Source: Paracoccaceae bacterium
GTDB lineage: Bacteria; Pseudomonadota; Alphaproteobacteria; Rhodobacterales; Rhodobacteraceae
DNA length: 54,073 bases
Direction of reading: 5' to 3'
Assembly: GCA_027484915.1 (NCBI GenBank)
Contig: JAIXSA010000140.1
Span: 1 to 54,073, forward strand
The notes under the pieces were generated by a model. That model was not told the origin of the DNA. It searched no databases and saw nothing but the letters and a program-made list of their open reading frames with translations. Shown in pieces: positions 34,694-42,781 of this stretch. The position numbers and the translations under genes were made by a program. Positions within the stretch are counted from its first letter, which is position 1; each line of letters starts with the position of its first letter.

Positions 34694-35694
34694 TCCTGGA
34701 CCCTGCCGCAATCGTGGTCAGCCAGACCCCGGCCGCAGACGTGCCGCGGCTTGGTCGGGCGCGCACGCTGCATCTGTCGGATGCGGGCGGGCTGACCCAG
34801 TTCGGCGTTCACGAGCAGACCCTTCATCCGGGTGCCACCACCGGTTTGCGGCACTGGCACTCGGCCGAGGATGAGTTTGCCTATGTGCTGGAAGGCGTCG
34901 TCACGCTGGAAGATGACGACGGTTTGCAGGATCTGGGTCCGGGCGACGCCGTCGCCTGGCCACACGGGCGCCCGAACGCGCACCGCCTGCTGAACCGCAG
35001 TGACAAGCCATGCCGCTACCTGATCGTCGGCAGTCGGGCGAAGGGCGACATCTGCACCTATCCATACGACGGCCGCCGCCAGATCAACGAGGCCACCGCT
35101 TGGCGGATCGAGGCGGCGGACGGTGCCGTGCTGCGGTCCGGCGACCTGCCGGCCGAGCTGCTGAACCTGCGTGCGCCCTGGGGCCGGCCGTGGGACGGCA
35201 GCTCAAGGCCGCAGGTGCTTCGCGCCGGGTCGGTCGAACGGATGTACTGCACAAGCAACTATCCGGAAGGGTTTTCGGCGCTGGGCGATGCCTGGGACAT
35301 CGCCTTGTCGGACGCAGGTGGCCTGACCCAGTTCGGCGCTTTCCTGGAAATCGTTGATCCCGGCGGCCAGACGTCGGTGCGGCACTGGCACGAGGAAGAG
35401 GACGAGTTCCTTTATGTCCTCGACGGCACCGTCACGCTGTTGGAAGACGACGGGGCGCGCAGTATCGGTCCCGGCACGTCGGTCGCCTGGCCTGCTGGGA
35501 TCCCGAACGCCCATTGCCTTCGCAATGTCGGCGATACGCAGGCGATCCTCTTCATCGTCGGAACCCGCTTGCCGGAGGACAGCTGCCACTACCCCGATAT
35601 TGACCTTCATTACGCCCGCCGAAATGGCTTCCGCACCTTTACACGCAAGGACGGCACGCCCTATCCCGGCTGGCCCCGCGAGGTGGGCCGCTGA
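34690..35694 (+). CDS. Double-cupin protein C2-C3
   Basis: A 334-residue protein starting at GTG, made of two cupin domains (about 28-125 and 205-310) joined by a linker of some 80 residues. Each half has full ligands: LRHWHSAEDEFAYVLEG with AWPHGRPNAHRLLN, and VRHWHEEEDEFLYVLDG with AWPAGIPNAHCLRN. Both halves also share the AGGLTQFG block with C1. A duplication and fusion of a C1-like gene explains it. The length is close to bicupins such as gentisate dioxygenase, but the motifs do not prove that reaction. Confidence 0.82.
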   Translation: MILDPAAIVVSQTPAADVPRLGRARTLHLSDAGGLTQFGVHEQTLHPGATTGLRHWHSAEDEFAYVLEGVVTLEDDDGLQDLGPGDAVAWPHGRPNAHRLLNRSDKPCRYLIVGSRAKGDICTYPYDGRRQINEATAWRIEAADGAVLRSGDLPAELLNLRAPWGRPWDGSSRPQVLRAGSVERMYCTSNYPEGFSALGDAWDIALSDAGGLTQFGAFLEIVDPGGQTSVRHWHEEEDEFLYVLDGTVTLLEDDGARSIGPGTSVAWPAGIPNAHCLRNVGDTQAILFIVGTRLPEDSCHYPDIDLHYARRNGFRTFTRKDGTPYPGWPREVGR

Positions 35695-35849
35695 TGGCGA
35701 TGCATGCTCACGACATTTTTTTGATGCAAACGGGAACCGACGCCTGCATCCTGAGTTCTGCGTTAGGTGAAGTATTGTTCCACGACTTTCCGGCGCGCGC
35801 CTTGCTGGTTGGGGGCGTTCGTCCCCATCATTGCAAGGGGTCCCGATTC

Positions 35850-36296
35850 ATGAGCCCGACCGCCATTCTGCAGGTCTATCTGGACCGCATTGGCAAAGCA
35901 GTCCTGAGTGAGAGGTTCGAAGAGTATCGTAGCTTTGTGCAATTGCCCCTAAGCATCCAGACAGCCTCGGCAAGCATGACGATTTCCAACGACGAAGACC
36001 TGCTGGACGGGCTCGACGCCTTCAACGACATGCTACGGTCCCATGGCGTGACGGACATGATCCGTCCGGTAAAGGCGGCCGTCTTCCAGGGCACCGACCA
36101 CATCGTCGGCGTCTACGAGACGCGGTTGATGCGAGACTCGCAGCAGGTCCTTCCGACCTTCCATTCGAAGATGTGGCTCGGCTGCTTCAGCGGCATCTGG
36201 AAGGCGATGGAGATTCACAACACCACCAAAGATGCGCGCTGGCCAATTCTGCTGACCCGCCTTCCCCCTGACAATTGGCTTTCCGAGGAGACCTGA
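35850..36296 (+). CDS. NTF2-like small protein N3
   Basis: A 148-residue relative of N1 and N2: LSERFEEYRSFVQLPLSI, a helix ending LRSHGVTDMIRPV, then strands VGVYETRLMRD and MWLGCFSGIWKAMEI. I start at 35850 by alignment with N2 (both begin MSP). The same frame is open to an ATG at 35694 that overlaps the C2-C3 stop and would add 52 residues. The DNA is noticeably poorer in G+C than the flanking genes. It ends just before the TTG start of fadJ. Confidence 0.65.
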   Translation: MSPTAILQVYLDRIGKAVLSERFEEYRSFVQLPLSIQTASASMTISNDEDLLDGLDAFNDMLRSHGVTDMIRPVKAAVFQGTDHIVGVYETRLMRDSQQVLPTFHSKMWLGCFSGIWKAMEIHNTTKDARWPILLTRLPPDNWLSEET

Positions 36297-36297
36297 G

Positions 36298-38487
36298 TTG
36301 ACCGACTTCACCATGACCACTGACGCCGACGGCGTCGCCACCATCACCTGGGACGTCGCATCGAAGTCGATGAACGTCATGTCGACCGAGGCCTTCATGG
36401 CGCTGAGCGGTCAGATCGATCAGGCACTGGCGGACGGGTCGGTGAAGGGGGTGATCATCACCAGCGGAAAGAAGGACTTTGCCGGGGGCATGGACCTGAA
36501 CGTCATCGCCCGGATGCGGGCTGGCGGGGCTCAGGCGATCTTCGACGGCGTCATGCAGATGCATCAGACCTTGCGCAAGATCGAGCGGGCGGGGATGGAC
36601 CCGAAAAGCCTGAAGGGCGGCAAGCCCATCGTGGCCGCGCTGCCCGGCACTGCGTTGGGGATTGGGCTGGAACTGCCCTTGTCCTGCCACCGGATCATTG
36701 CCGCCGACAACCCGAAGGCCAAGATCGGCCTGCCCGAGATCCTGGTCGGGATCTTCCCCGGCGCGGGCGGCACGACGCGGCTGGTCCGCAAGCTTGGCGC
36801 GATGGCTGCGGCACCGTTCCTGCTGGAGGGGAAGCTGTCGGACCCCAAGTCCGCCAAGGCTGCCGGGATCATCGATGAGGTCGTGGCCCCCGAGGACCTG
36901 CTCAAGCGCGCCAAGGACTGGGTCCTGTCGGCCACCGACGCCGACCTAGTGAAACCCTGGGACGCCAAGGGCTACAAGATGCCCGGCGGCGCGCCCTACC
37001 ATCCGGCAGGGTTCATGACCTTCGTCGGTGCCAGCGCGATGGTCCACGGCAAGACGATGGGCGTCTATCCGGCTGCGAAGGCTTTGCTTGCGGCGGTCTA
37101 CGAAGGCGCCCTGGTGCCCTTCGACACAGCGCTTAAGATCGAGGCGCGGCACTTTACCAGCGTCCTGATGAACCCCTCCTCCACCGCGATGATCCGCAGT
37201 CTTTTCATCAACAAGGAGGCGCTGGAGAAGGGTGCAAACCGGCCCAAGGTCGAGGATATGGCCGTCCGCAAGCTTGGCGTGATCGGCGCAGGCATGATGG
37301 GGGCCGGGATCGCCTATGTCTCGGCCAATGCCGGGATCGAGGTGGTGCTGATCGACAGCACTCAGGACGCCGCAGACCGGGGCAAGGCCCACTCCGAAGG
37401 CATTCTCGACAAGGGCATGAAGCGCGGGAAGGTGACGGCTGACAAGAAGGCCGAGGTGCTGGGCCGGATCACGGCGACCACGGATTATGCCGCACTTGCC
37501 GGCGTCGATCTGGTGGTGGAAGCGGTCTTCGAGGACCCGAAGATCAAGGCCGAGGTGACGGCCAAGGTCGAGGCGGCCGTGGGTGCGGACTGCATCTATG
37601 CGACGAACACCTCGACCCTGCCGATCACCGGTCTGGCGGCGGCCTCAAGCCGGCGGGATCAGTTCATCGGCATCCACTTCTTCAGCCCGGTCGACAAGAT
37701 GAACCTGGTCGAGATCATCCGGGGCAAGGCGACCGGCGACAAGGCCGTTGCCAAGGCGCTGGATTTCGTCCGGCAGATCCGGAAGACCCCCATCGTCGTC
37801 AACGACGCCCGCTTCTTCTACGCCAACCGTTGCATCATCCCCTACATCAACGAAGGCATCCGCATGGTCGCCGAGGGGGTGGAGCCTGTGCTGATCGAGA
37901 ACGCCGCGAAGCTGGTCGGCATGCCTCTGGGCCCGCTTCAGCTGGTGGATGAGACCTCCATCGACCTCGGCGTGAAGATCGCCAAGGCGACCAAGGCGGC
38001 AATGGGCAAGGACTACCCCGATGAGGCCGTGGACCATGTGCTGTTCTGGATGGCCGACCAGGGCCGGCTGGGGAAGAAGGCCAATGCCGGGTTCTACGCC
38101 TATTCCGACAAGGGGGAGCGGCTGGGGCTGTGGGAGGGGCTGGAGGCGAAGTATCCACTGGACAAGGTGCAGCCGTCGCTGGCCGACGTGCAGCACCGTC
38201 TTTTGTTCGCGCAGGTGCTGGAAGCCGTCCGCGCGCTGGAGGAAGGCGTCCTGACCGACATCCGCGAAGGCGACGTGGGCGCGATCCTCGGCTGGGGCTT
38301 CGCGCCGTGGTCGGGCGGGCCGTTCTCGTGGCTGGACATGATCGGTGCGCCCCGCGCGGTAGAGATCTGCCGGGGCCTGACGGCGCAGTTCGGGCCGCGC
38401 TTCCATGCCCCGGCGCTTTTGCGCGAGATGGCCGAGAAGGGTCAGACCTTCTACGGTCGGTTCGCAAGTGAAAAGGCCGCAGCCTGA
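36298..38487 (+). CDS. fadJ: 3-hydroxyacyl-CoA dehydrogenase/enoyl-CoA hydratase fusion
   Basis: A 729-residue bifunctional beta-oxidation enzyme. Residues about 1-200 are crotonase (GGMDLNVIARM; oxyanion-hole PGTALGIGLELPLSCH; IGLPEILVGIFPGAGG). Residues about 320-500 are the NAD domain (KLGVIGAGMMGAGIAYV; GIHFFSPVDKMNLVEI with the catalytic His). About 505-729 are the C-terminal dehydrogenase domains. I accept the TTG at 36298 because GAGGAG lies seven bases upstream; ATG 36313 is the alternative. It closes the MerR-led operon and is followed by the 25-base repeat. Confidence 0.93.
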   Translation: MTDFTMTTDADGVATITWDVASKSMNVMSTEAFMALSGQIDQALADGSVKGVIITSGKKDFAGGMDLNVIARMRAGGAQAIFDGVMQMHQTLRKIERAGMDPKSLKGGKPIVAALPGTALGIGLELPLSCHRIIAADNPKAKIGLPEILVGIFPGAGGTTRLVRKLGAMAAAPFLLEGKLSDPKSAKAAGIIDEVVAPEDLLKRAKDWVLSATDADLVKPWDAKGYKMPGGAPYHPAGFMTFVGASAMVHGKTMGVYPAAKALLAAVYEGALVPFDTALKIEARHFTSVLMNPSSTAMIRSLFINKEALEKGANRPKVEDMAVRKLGVIGAGMMGAGIAYVSANAGIEVVLIDSTQDAADRGKAHSEGILDKGMKRGKVTADKKAEVLGRITATTDYAALAGVDLVVEAVFEDPKIKAEVTAKVEAAVGADCIYATNTSTLPITGLAAASSRRDQFIGIHFFSPVDKMNLVEIIRGKATGDKAVAKALDFVRQIRKTPIVVNDARFFYANRCIIPYINEGIRMVAEGVEPVLIENAAKLVGMPLGPLQLVDETSIDLGVKIAKATKAAMGKDYPDEAVDHVLFWMADQGRLGKKANAGFYAYSDKGERLGLWEGLEAKYPLDKVQPSLADVQHRLLFAQVLEAVRALEEGVLTDIREGDVGAILGWGFAPWSGGPFSWLDMIGAPRAVEICRGLTAQFGPRFHAPALLREMAEKGQTFYGRFASEKAAA

Positions 38488-38496
38488 ACCACGCAG

Positions 38497-38521
38497 CGTA
38501 GGGTGGGCAATTTGCCCACCC
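38497..38521. repeat. Palindromic repeat, copy 2 (CGTAGGGTGGGCAAT-type)
   Basis: The core GGGTGGGCAA (38501-38510) pairs with TTGCCCACCC (38512-38521) around one T. It matches the element at 18898-18922 at 24 of 25 bases. It lies ten bases after the fadJ stop, before the convergent reductase gene. Confidence 0.7.
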
Positions 38522-38550
38522 TGCTTTCGCTGCATGGTTAACAATTCGAG

Positions 38551-38570
38551 GTCTCTACGCACGTAGAGAC
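38551..38570. repeat. Palindrome GTCTCTACG/CGTAGAGAC
   Basis: A 20-base palindrome with nine-base arms around CA, GTCTCTACGCACGTAGAGAC, 30 bases after repeat copy 2 in the same convergent gap. GGAAGGAAGACGGAAGCAAG follows on the plus strand. It may be a terminator for the minus-strand gene or a second dispersed repeat. Confidence 0.5.
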
Positions 38571-38625
38571 GGAAGGAAGACGGAAGCAAGACAGGATGAA
38601 GACGCCCGGTCCGACCCCGTTTACC

Positions 38626-39585
38626 TCACGGGTTAACCAGGTTCGGCGGTGACGTCCCCTCGGCCCAGGCCACCAGGTTCGCCACCGCCATCATCCCCAT
38701 GTTCTCGCGCACTTCCAAGCAGGCGGTCCCGAGATGAGGGAGGAGCGTGACGTTCTCCATCTCCATAAGCGCCGCCGGAACCTTCGGCTCGAACTCATAT
38801 ACGTCAAGGCCAGCACCAGCGATCCGGCCAGCCTGCAGCGTCTCGACCAGCGCGGTCTCGTCCACCACGTCGCCGCGGCTGATATTCACGAAGATGCCGG
38901 TTTTCTTCATCATTCCCAGCGCCTTGGCGTCGATGAGGTGATGCGTCGCCTTGCCCCCCGGAACGGCCACCACCACGAAATCCGCCGCCATCGCCTCGGC
39001 CATGTCCACTTGCCGCGCGGGCAGTCCGGGGTCCTCGACGCGGGAGCGGTTGTAGAACACCACCTCCATGTCAAAGCCGTAATGGCAGCGCTTGGCGATG
39101 GCCTTGCCGATCCGACCGAAGCCGATGATTCCAAGGCGTTTTCCGGTGACATGGGTGCCCAGCATCTGGACCGGCCCCCACCCTTCCCACTTGCCCGCCC
39201 GCAGGATGCGCTCGCCTTCGCCAAGACGCCGGGCGGTCATCAGGATCAGGCTGACAGCGATGTCCGCAGTGGCATCGGTGACCGCCCCGGGAGTGTTGGA
39301 CACCGCAATGCCGGACGCCTTTGCGGCCTCGGCGTCGATGTGGTTGTAGCCCACTCCGAAGTTCGCAAGGATCTTCGCGCGGGGCGCAGGAACCTCGGCG
39401 AAGACATCCGCCTGGAACCGGTCGCCCAGTGTCGGCAGCACCGCGTCATAGTCGCGCAGCGCTGTGCGCAGTTCCTCGGGCGACAGCACCTCGGTCCGGT
39501 CCCGCAGGGTGACGTCAAACCGTTCGCGGGCGGCCTCCAGGACGCGGTCGGGCAGGCGGCGGCTGATCAGAAGCTTCGGTTTCAA
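38626..39585 (-). CDS. D-2-hydroxyacid dehydrogenase (glyoxylate/hydroxypyruvate reductase)
   Basis: A 319-residue NAD(P)H-dependent enzyme. The nucleotide motif is LGIIGFGRIGKAIAKR, and the catalytic Arg, Glu and His lie in NISRGDVVDE, GLDVYEFEP and LLPHLGTA. It most resembles GhrB/GyaR-type reductases of glyoxylate and hydroxypyruvate. It starts at a TTG that overlaps the csaA stop (TTGA), with the strong site GGGAGGAAAA upstream, so it is coupled to csaA. Confidence 0.9.
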   Translation of the reverse strand: MKPKLLISRRLPDRVLEAARERFDVTLRDRTEVLSPEELRTALRDYDAVLPTLGDRFQADVFAEVPAPRAKILANFGVGYNHIDAEAAKASGIAVSNTPGAVTDATADIAVSLILMTARRLGEGERILRAGKWEGWGPVQMLGTHVTGKRLGIIGFGRIGKAIAKRCHYGFDMEVVFYNRSRVEDPGLPARQVDMAEAMAADFVVVAVPGGKATHHLIDAKALGMMKKTGIFVNISRGDVVDETALVETLQAGRIAGAGLDVYEFEPKVPAALMEMENVTLLPHLGTACLEVRENMGMMAVANLVAWAEGTSPPNLVNP

Positions 39586-39917
39586 AACAGTTTTCCTCCC
39601 AAGGGAACCTCGTGACCCGGCCCGATCAGCACGACCGCGCCCTCTTCGTCCGGCAGACCCAGAACCAGCACTTCCGACATCACCGGCCCGATCTGGCGGG
39701 GCGGAAAGTTGACCACGGCCAGCACCTGTCTGCCCACCAGTTGGTCGACGCTATAGTGCTTGGTGATCTGGGCGGAAGAGCGCTTTTCGCCAATCTCCGG
39801 CCCGAAATCGACCCAAAGCTTGTAGGCCGGCTTGCGCGCCTCGGGAAAGGGCTCTGCGCGGGTGATGCGGCCGACGCGGATGTCGACCGTTTCGAAATCG
39901 GCGTAGGTGATCGTCAT
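39582..39917 (-). CDS. csaA: tRNA-binding protein CsaA-like
   Basis: A 111-residue single OB-fold protein of the tRNA-binding (EMAP II/Trbp111) family. The opening ITYADFETVDIRVGRITRAE and the blocks KLWVDFGPEIGEKRSSAQIT and VLAVVNFPPRQIGPVMSEVL match CsaA, a homodimer with proposed chaperone and tRNA-binding activity. It overlaps both its downstream reductase and upstream proC by four bases, giving the operon proC-csaA-ghr. Confidence 0.92.
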   Translation of the reverse strand: MTITYADFETVDIRVGRITRAEPFPEARKPAYKLWVDFGPEIGEKRSSAQITKHYSVDQLVGRQVLAVVNFPPRQIGPVMSEVLVLGLPDEEGAVVLIGPGHEVPLGGKLF

Positions 39918-40726
39918 TTGCCGAGTTCCCGCCCCCGGTCGGCAGCGGCCTTCACGGCGCGTTTCAGCAGCGCTGGAAAGCCCGAGTCAGAGTCCATGAG
40001 CACACCAAGGGCGGCCGCCGTCGTGCCTCCGGGTGAGGTCACGTTGATCCGCAATTGCGCTGCAGTTTCGGGGCTTTGGAACGCCAGCTCCCCCGCCCCG
40101 CAGACGGTCGCTCGCGCCAGTTGCATGGCGACGTCGGTGGGAAGCCCCTCAGCCTCGCCCGCGGCGGCCATCGTCTCGATCAGGTGGAAGACATAGGCCG
40201 GACCCGAACCGGAAACGGCGGTCACCGCGTCGATCTGATCCTCACCCGCAAGGTCCACCACCTGCCCCACGGCGGCCATCAGCTCGCGCGCGAGGGCGTA
40301 ATCTGCGTCCGAGACATGGGCGTTGCGACAAAGCGCGGTGATCCCGCGACCGACCATCGCAGGCGTGTTCGGCATGGTGCGGACGATGGGGGTCCGGCTG
40401 CCCAGGACGTCTTCGAAGGTGGCGATCTTGGTCCCCGCCGCGATCGACGCGAACAGCGTCGAACCGTTGCCCAAAGCCTGTAGTGACGGCAGCGCCGCGC
40501 CCATCATCTGCGGCTTCACCGCCAGAAGCGCCACGGCAGGCGCCTTCGGAACACCTTGGTTGAGATGCACGCCGCTGCCCTTCAGCCAGTCCGTGGGGTT
40601 GGGCTCGATCACCCAGACCGACCCGGGCGGCACCCCCGCCGCCAGCCAGCCGGTCAGCAAGGCCGTCCCCATCTTGCCGCAGCCAAGCAGCACCAGCCCG
40701 TCCCGAGCCACGCGATCCAAGGTCAT
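39914..40726 (-). CDS. proC: Pyrroline-5-carboxylate reductase
   Basis: A 270-residue enzyme for the last step of proline synthesis. It has the NAD(P)-binding VLLGCGKMGTALLTGW, the substrate block TVRTMPNTPAMVGRG-like VRTMPNTPAMVG, and the dimerisation motif VSGSGPAYVFHLIE. I start at the ATG at 40726, behind GGGGGG; an in-frame TTG 15 bases upstream is not needed. It follows the YbjN gene by 27 bases on the same strand. Confidence 0.95.
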   Translation of the reverse strand: MTLDRVARDGLVLLGCGKMGTALLTGWLAAGVPPGSVWVIEPNPTDWLKGSGVHLNQGVPKAPAVALLAVKPQMMGAALPSLQALGNGSTLFASIAAGTKIATFEDVLGSRTPIVRTMPNTPAMVGRGITALCRNAHVSDADYALARELMAAVGQVVDLAGEDQIDAVTAVSGSGPAYVFHLIETMAAAGEAEGLPTDVAMQLARATVCGAGELAFQSPETAAQLRINVTSPGGTTAAALGVLMDSDSGFPALLKRAVKAAADRGRELGK

Positions 40727-40753
40727 GGAACCCCCCTTCAAACCGGGGAGAGG

Positions 40754-41257
40754 TTAGGCGCGCCCGTAGGCCTCGGCAATGGCGACTTTCATCGCCTGCT
40801 CGGGGGACTGGTCTCCCCACATCGCCAGCTGGAAGGCGGGATAGAACCGTTCCGACGCCATCACCGCCGCGGCGATCAGCCGGTCGATCTGTTCCGGTCC
40901 CGCGATCTGCCCGCCCGAGAGGACAAGGCCATAGCGCCAGACCATCAGCTTCTGTTCGGACCACCAGGTGAAAGCCCCGGTCCAGACCAGGTCGTTGCAG
41001 CGGTTCAGCACGTCGTAAAGCGCGTGGATCCGGTCTGCGGGCGGCTCCATCTCGAAGGTGCAGATCAGGCGCAGCGTCTCATCCTGCTCGCACCAGGCGA
41101 GGGTCAGCGAGTAGGTCCGCCACTGCCCTTCAACCGCCATCGCGATCTGGTCGTCGGTGACACGGTCAAATTCCCAAGAATGGTGCTCGGCAAGGCTTTC
41201 GACGATGTCGATGGGATGAAGGTCCTCCATCGATGCGTAATCTTCGGAAAGCGACAT
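40754..41257 (-). CDS. YbjN domain-containing protein
   Basis: A 167-residue acidic cytosolic protein of the YbjN family, which shares the fold of type III secretion chaperones. Family blocks are SWEFDRVTDDQIAMAVEGQW, YSLTLAWCEQDETLRLICTFEM and LWRYGL-like MVWRYGLVLSGGQ. Function is unknown; E. coli YbjN affects motility and stress responses when overproduced. It is probably the first gene of the ybjN-proC-csaA-ghr operon. Confidence 0.85.
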   Translation of the reverse strand: MSLSEDYASMEDLHPIDIVESLAEHHSWEFDRVTDDQIAMAVEGQWRTYSLTLAWCEQDETLRLICTFEMEPPADRIHALYDVLNRCNDLVWTGAFTWWSEQKLMVWRYGLVLSGGQIAGPEQIDRLIAAAVMASERFYPAFQLAMWGDQSPEQAMKVAIAEAYGRA

Positions 41258-41500
41258 TGCCTGGCCTCACAATAAAGCTTCTGGCGGGCCGAAACCCACT
41301 AGAAACTGGGTATCTGGCAAGGATCAGCGTTTGCCCGACGCCGTCCTTACTAGATATGGTGTGGCCAAAGCGGAAGCCTGTAAAGCGATTTCTTGCGAAA
41401 ATAGCTGTGGACAAGAGGTTTTTGCAGGCCGGAGAGTCTGAAGAGTCAAGCACTTGGCATTTGGCGAGAGCGATTGGCAGGGCGAAACACGCCAAAGCAG

Positions 41501-41532
41501 AAAAAAGCCCCCGTGCTGTGGGGCACGGGGGC
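41501..41532 (-). terminator. Intrinsic terminator downstream of trpS
   Basis: A ten-base perfect GC-rich stem (41507-41516 with 41523-41532) with a six-base loop and, on the minus strand, TTTTTT immediately after. It ends trpS transcripts and/or the small RNA candidate. Confidence 0.88.
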
Positions 41533-41609
41533 ATGTCGGGTTGCCCGGACAGCCTAGGGGACAGTACTGCCGGGCCGAAGGCGATGGGGACAGATCGCAT
41601 CTCCGAACA
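41501..41609 (-). ncRNA. Candidate small RNA of three hairpins ending in an intrinsic terminator
   Basis: On the minus strand three stems follow one another. The first is GCGAT/ATCGC (41581-41598). The second is GCCCGG-CAG with CTG-T-CCGGGC (41543-41575, one bulge). The third is a perfect ten-base terminator stem GCCCCCGTGC/GCACGGGGGC (41507-41532) followed by six T. A possible -10, TATGGT, lies at 41621-41616, with no good -35. The RNA would be about 110 bases. It could instead be the trpS 3' end, whose stop is at 41650. I found no match to SRP RNA, tmRNA or RNase P RNA. Confidence 0.42.
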
Positions 41610-41649
41610 CCCCTGACCATAGGCCCGGGATGAATCGAGTGTATGACAG

Positions 41650-42705
41650 TCAGCCCCGGCGTGAGCGGATCATGCCGGTGATGTCGTAAACCTGCTCCAG
41701 GATCGGCCGGGCGAGCGCGTCGGCGCGGTCGGCACCATCGCCAAGAATGCGGTCGATCTCACCCGGGTCGGCCATCAGGCGGTTCATCTCGGCGGTGATC
41801 GGCGAAAGCTTGGCCACGGCCAGGTCCGCAAGTGCTGGCTTGAAGGTGCCGAACTGCGCACCGGCAAAATCGCGGACGACCTGGTCCACCGAGTGCCCGG
41901 CAAGGGCGGCGTAGATGTTGACCAGGTTCCGCGCCTCGGGCCGGTCCTTCAGGCCGTCCGCCGTTTCCGGCAGCGGCTCGGGGTCGGTCTTGGCCTTGCG
42001 GATCTTTGTGGCGATCATGTCGGCATCGTCGGTCAGGTTGATGCGGCTTTGGTCCGAGGGGTCGGACTTCGACATCTTCTTGGTGCCGTCGCGCAGGCTC
42101 ATCACCCGAGTCGCAGCGCCTTCGATCAGCGGCTCGACAACCGGGAAGAAATTAACCCCATAGTCGTTGTTGAACTTGATCGCGATGTCGCGGCAAAGCT
42201 CAAGATGCTGTTTCTGGTCATCGCCCACGGGCACCATCGTGGCGTGGTACAGCAGGATGTCGGCGGCCATCAGAGAGGGATAGGCGAAAAGGCCCAGCGA
42301 GGCGTTCTCGGCGTTCTTTCCGGCGGTCTTGTCCTTCCACTGGGTCATGCGGGACATCCAGCCCATGCGCGCGACACAGTTGAAGATCCAGCCAAGCTCG
42401 GCATGCGCGCCGACCTGGCTTTGGTTGAAAAGAATGGACCGTTTCGGGTCGATCCCGGCGGCGATGAAGGCGGCGGCCCCTTCCCGCGTCTGGTGGCGCA
42501 GCTTTTCCGGCTCCTGCCAGGTGGTGATCGCGTGCATGTCGACCATGCAGTAGATCGTCTCGATCCCCTCGTCCTGCTTCTCGACAAAGCGCTTCAACGC
42601 GCCAAGGTAGTTGCCAAGCGTCAGCCCGCCCGAGGGCTGGATGCCCGAAAAGATGCGGGGCTTGAAGGCTTTCGGCGTTTGGACCGCCGTAGCTGGGGAG
42701 GACAT
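41650..42705 (-). CDS. trpS: Tryptophanyl-tRNA synthetase
   Basis: A 351-residue class I synthetase. The HIGH-like region is [19 protein letters not shown] and the KMSKS loop is [13 protein letters not shown]. The block [16 protein letters not shown] is the tryptophan/ATP site. Start at 42705 ([19 protein letters not shown]); the frame is open upstream but that part overlaps the rhomboid gene and has no family similarity. It is divergent from the rhomboid gene across 76 bases. Confidence 0.96.
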   Translation of the reverse strand: MSSPATAVQTPKAFKPRIFSGIQPSGGLTLGNYLGALKRFVEKQDEGIETIYCMVDMHAITTWQEPEKLRHQTREGAAAFIAAGIDPKRSILFNQSQVGAHAELGWIFNCVARMGWMSRMTQWKDKTAGKNAENASLGLFAYPSLMAADILLYHATMVPVGDDQKQHLELCRDIAIKFNNDYGVNFFPVVEPLIEGAATRVMSLRDGTKKMSKSDPSDQSRINLTDDADMIATKIRKAKTDPEPLPETADGLKDRPEARNLVNIYAALAGHSVDQVVRDFAGAQFGTFKPALADLAVAKLSPITAEMNRLMADPGEIDRILGDGADRADALARPILEQVYDITGMIRSRRG

Positions 42706-42781
42706 GTCAAGGCTCCGTCTGGATAATGCGTGCGAACCCGCGTAATCGAAGGGGCAACAGGCGTCAATCAGCAGGACAGGC

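Larger units (their letters stand above)
41258..41649. other. 392-base intergenic region between the YbjN gene and trpS
   Basis: No coding frame here looks real. The left part (to about 41500) is less G+C-rich than its surroundings and should hold the promoter of the YbjN operon; a short inverted repeat ACCCA/TGGGT lies at about 41295-41312. The right part holds three hairpins on the minus strand, described as a separate RNA candidate. Confidence 0.6.

Noticed and set aside
41501-41649. SRP RNA, tmRNA or 6S RNA in the gap beside trpS
   Set aside because: The conserved SRP loop (GGAAGG...AGCA), the tmRNA tRNA-like ends and a long 6S-like bulged stem are all missing.
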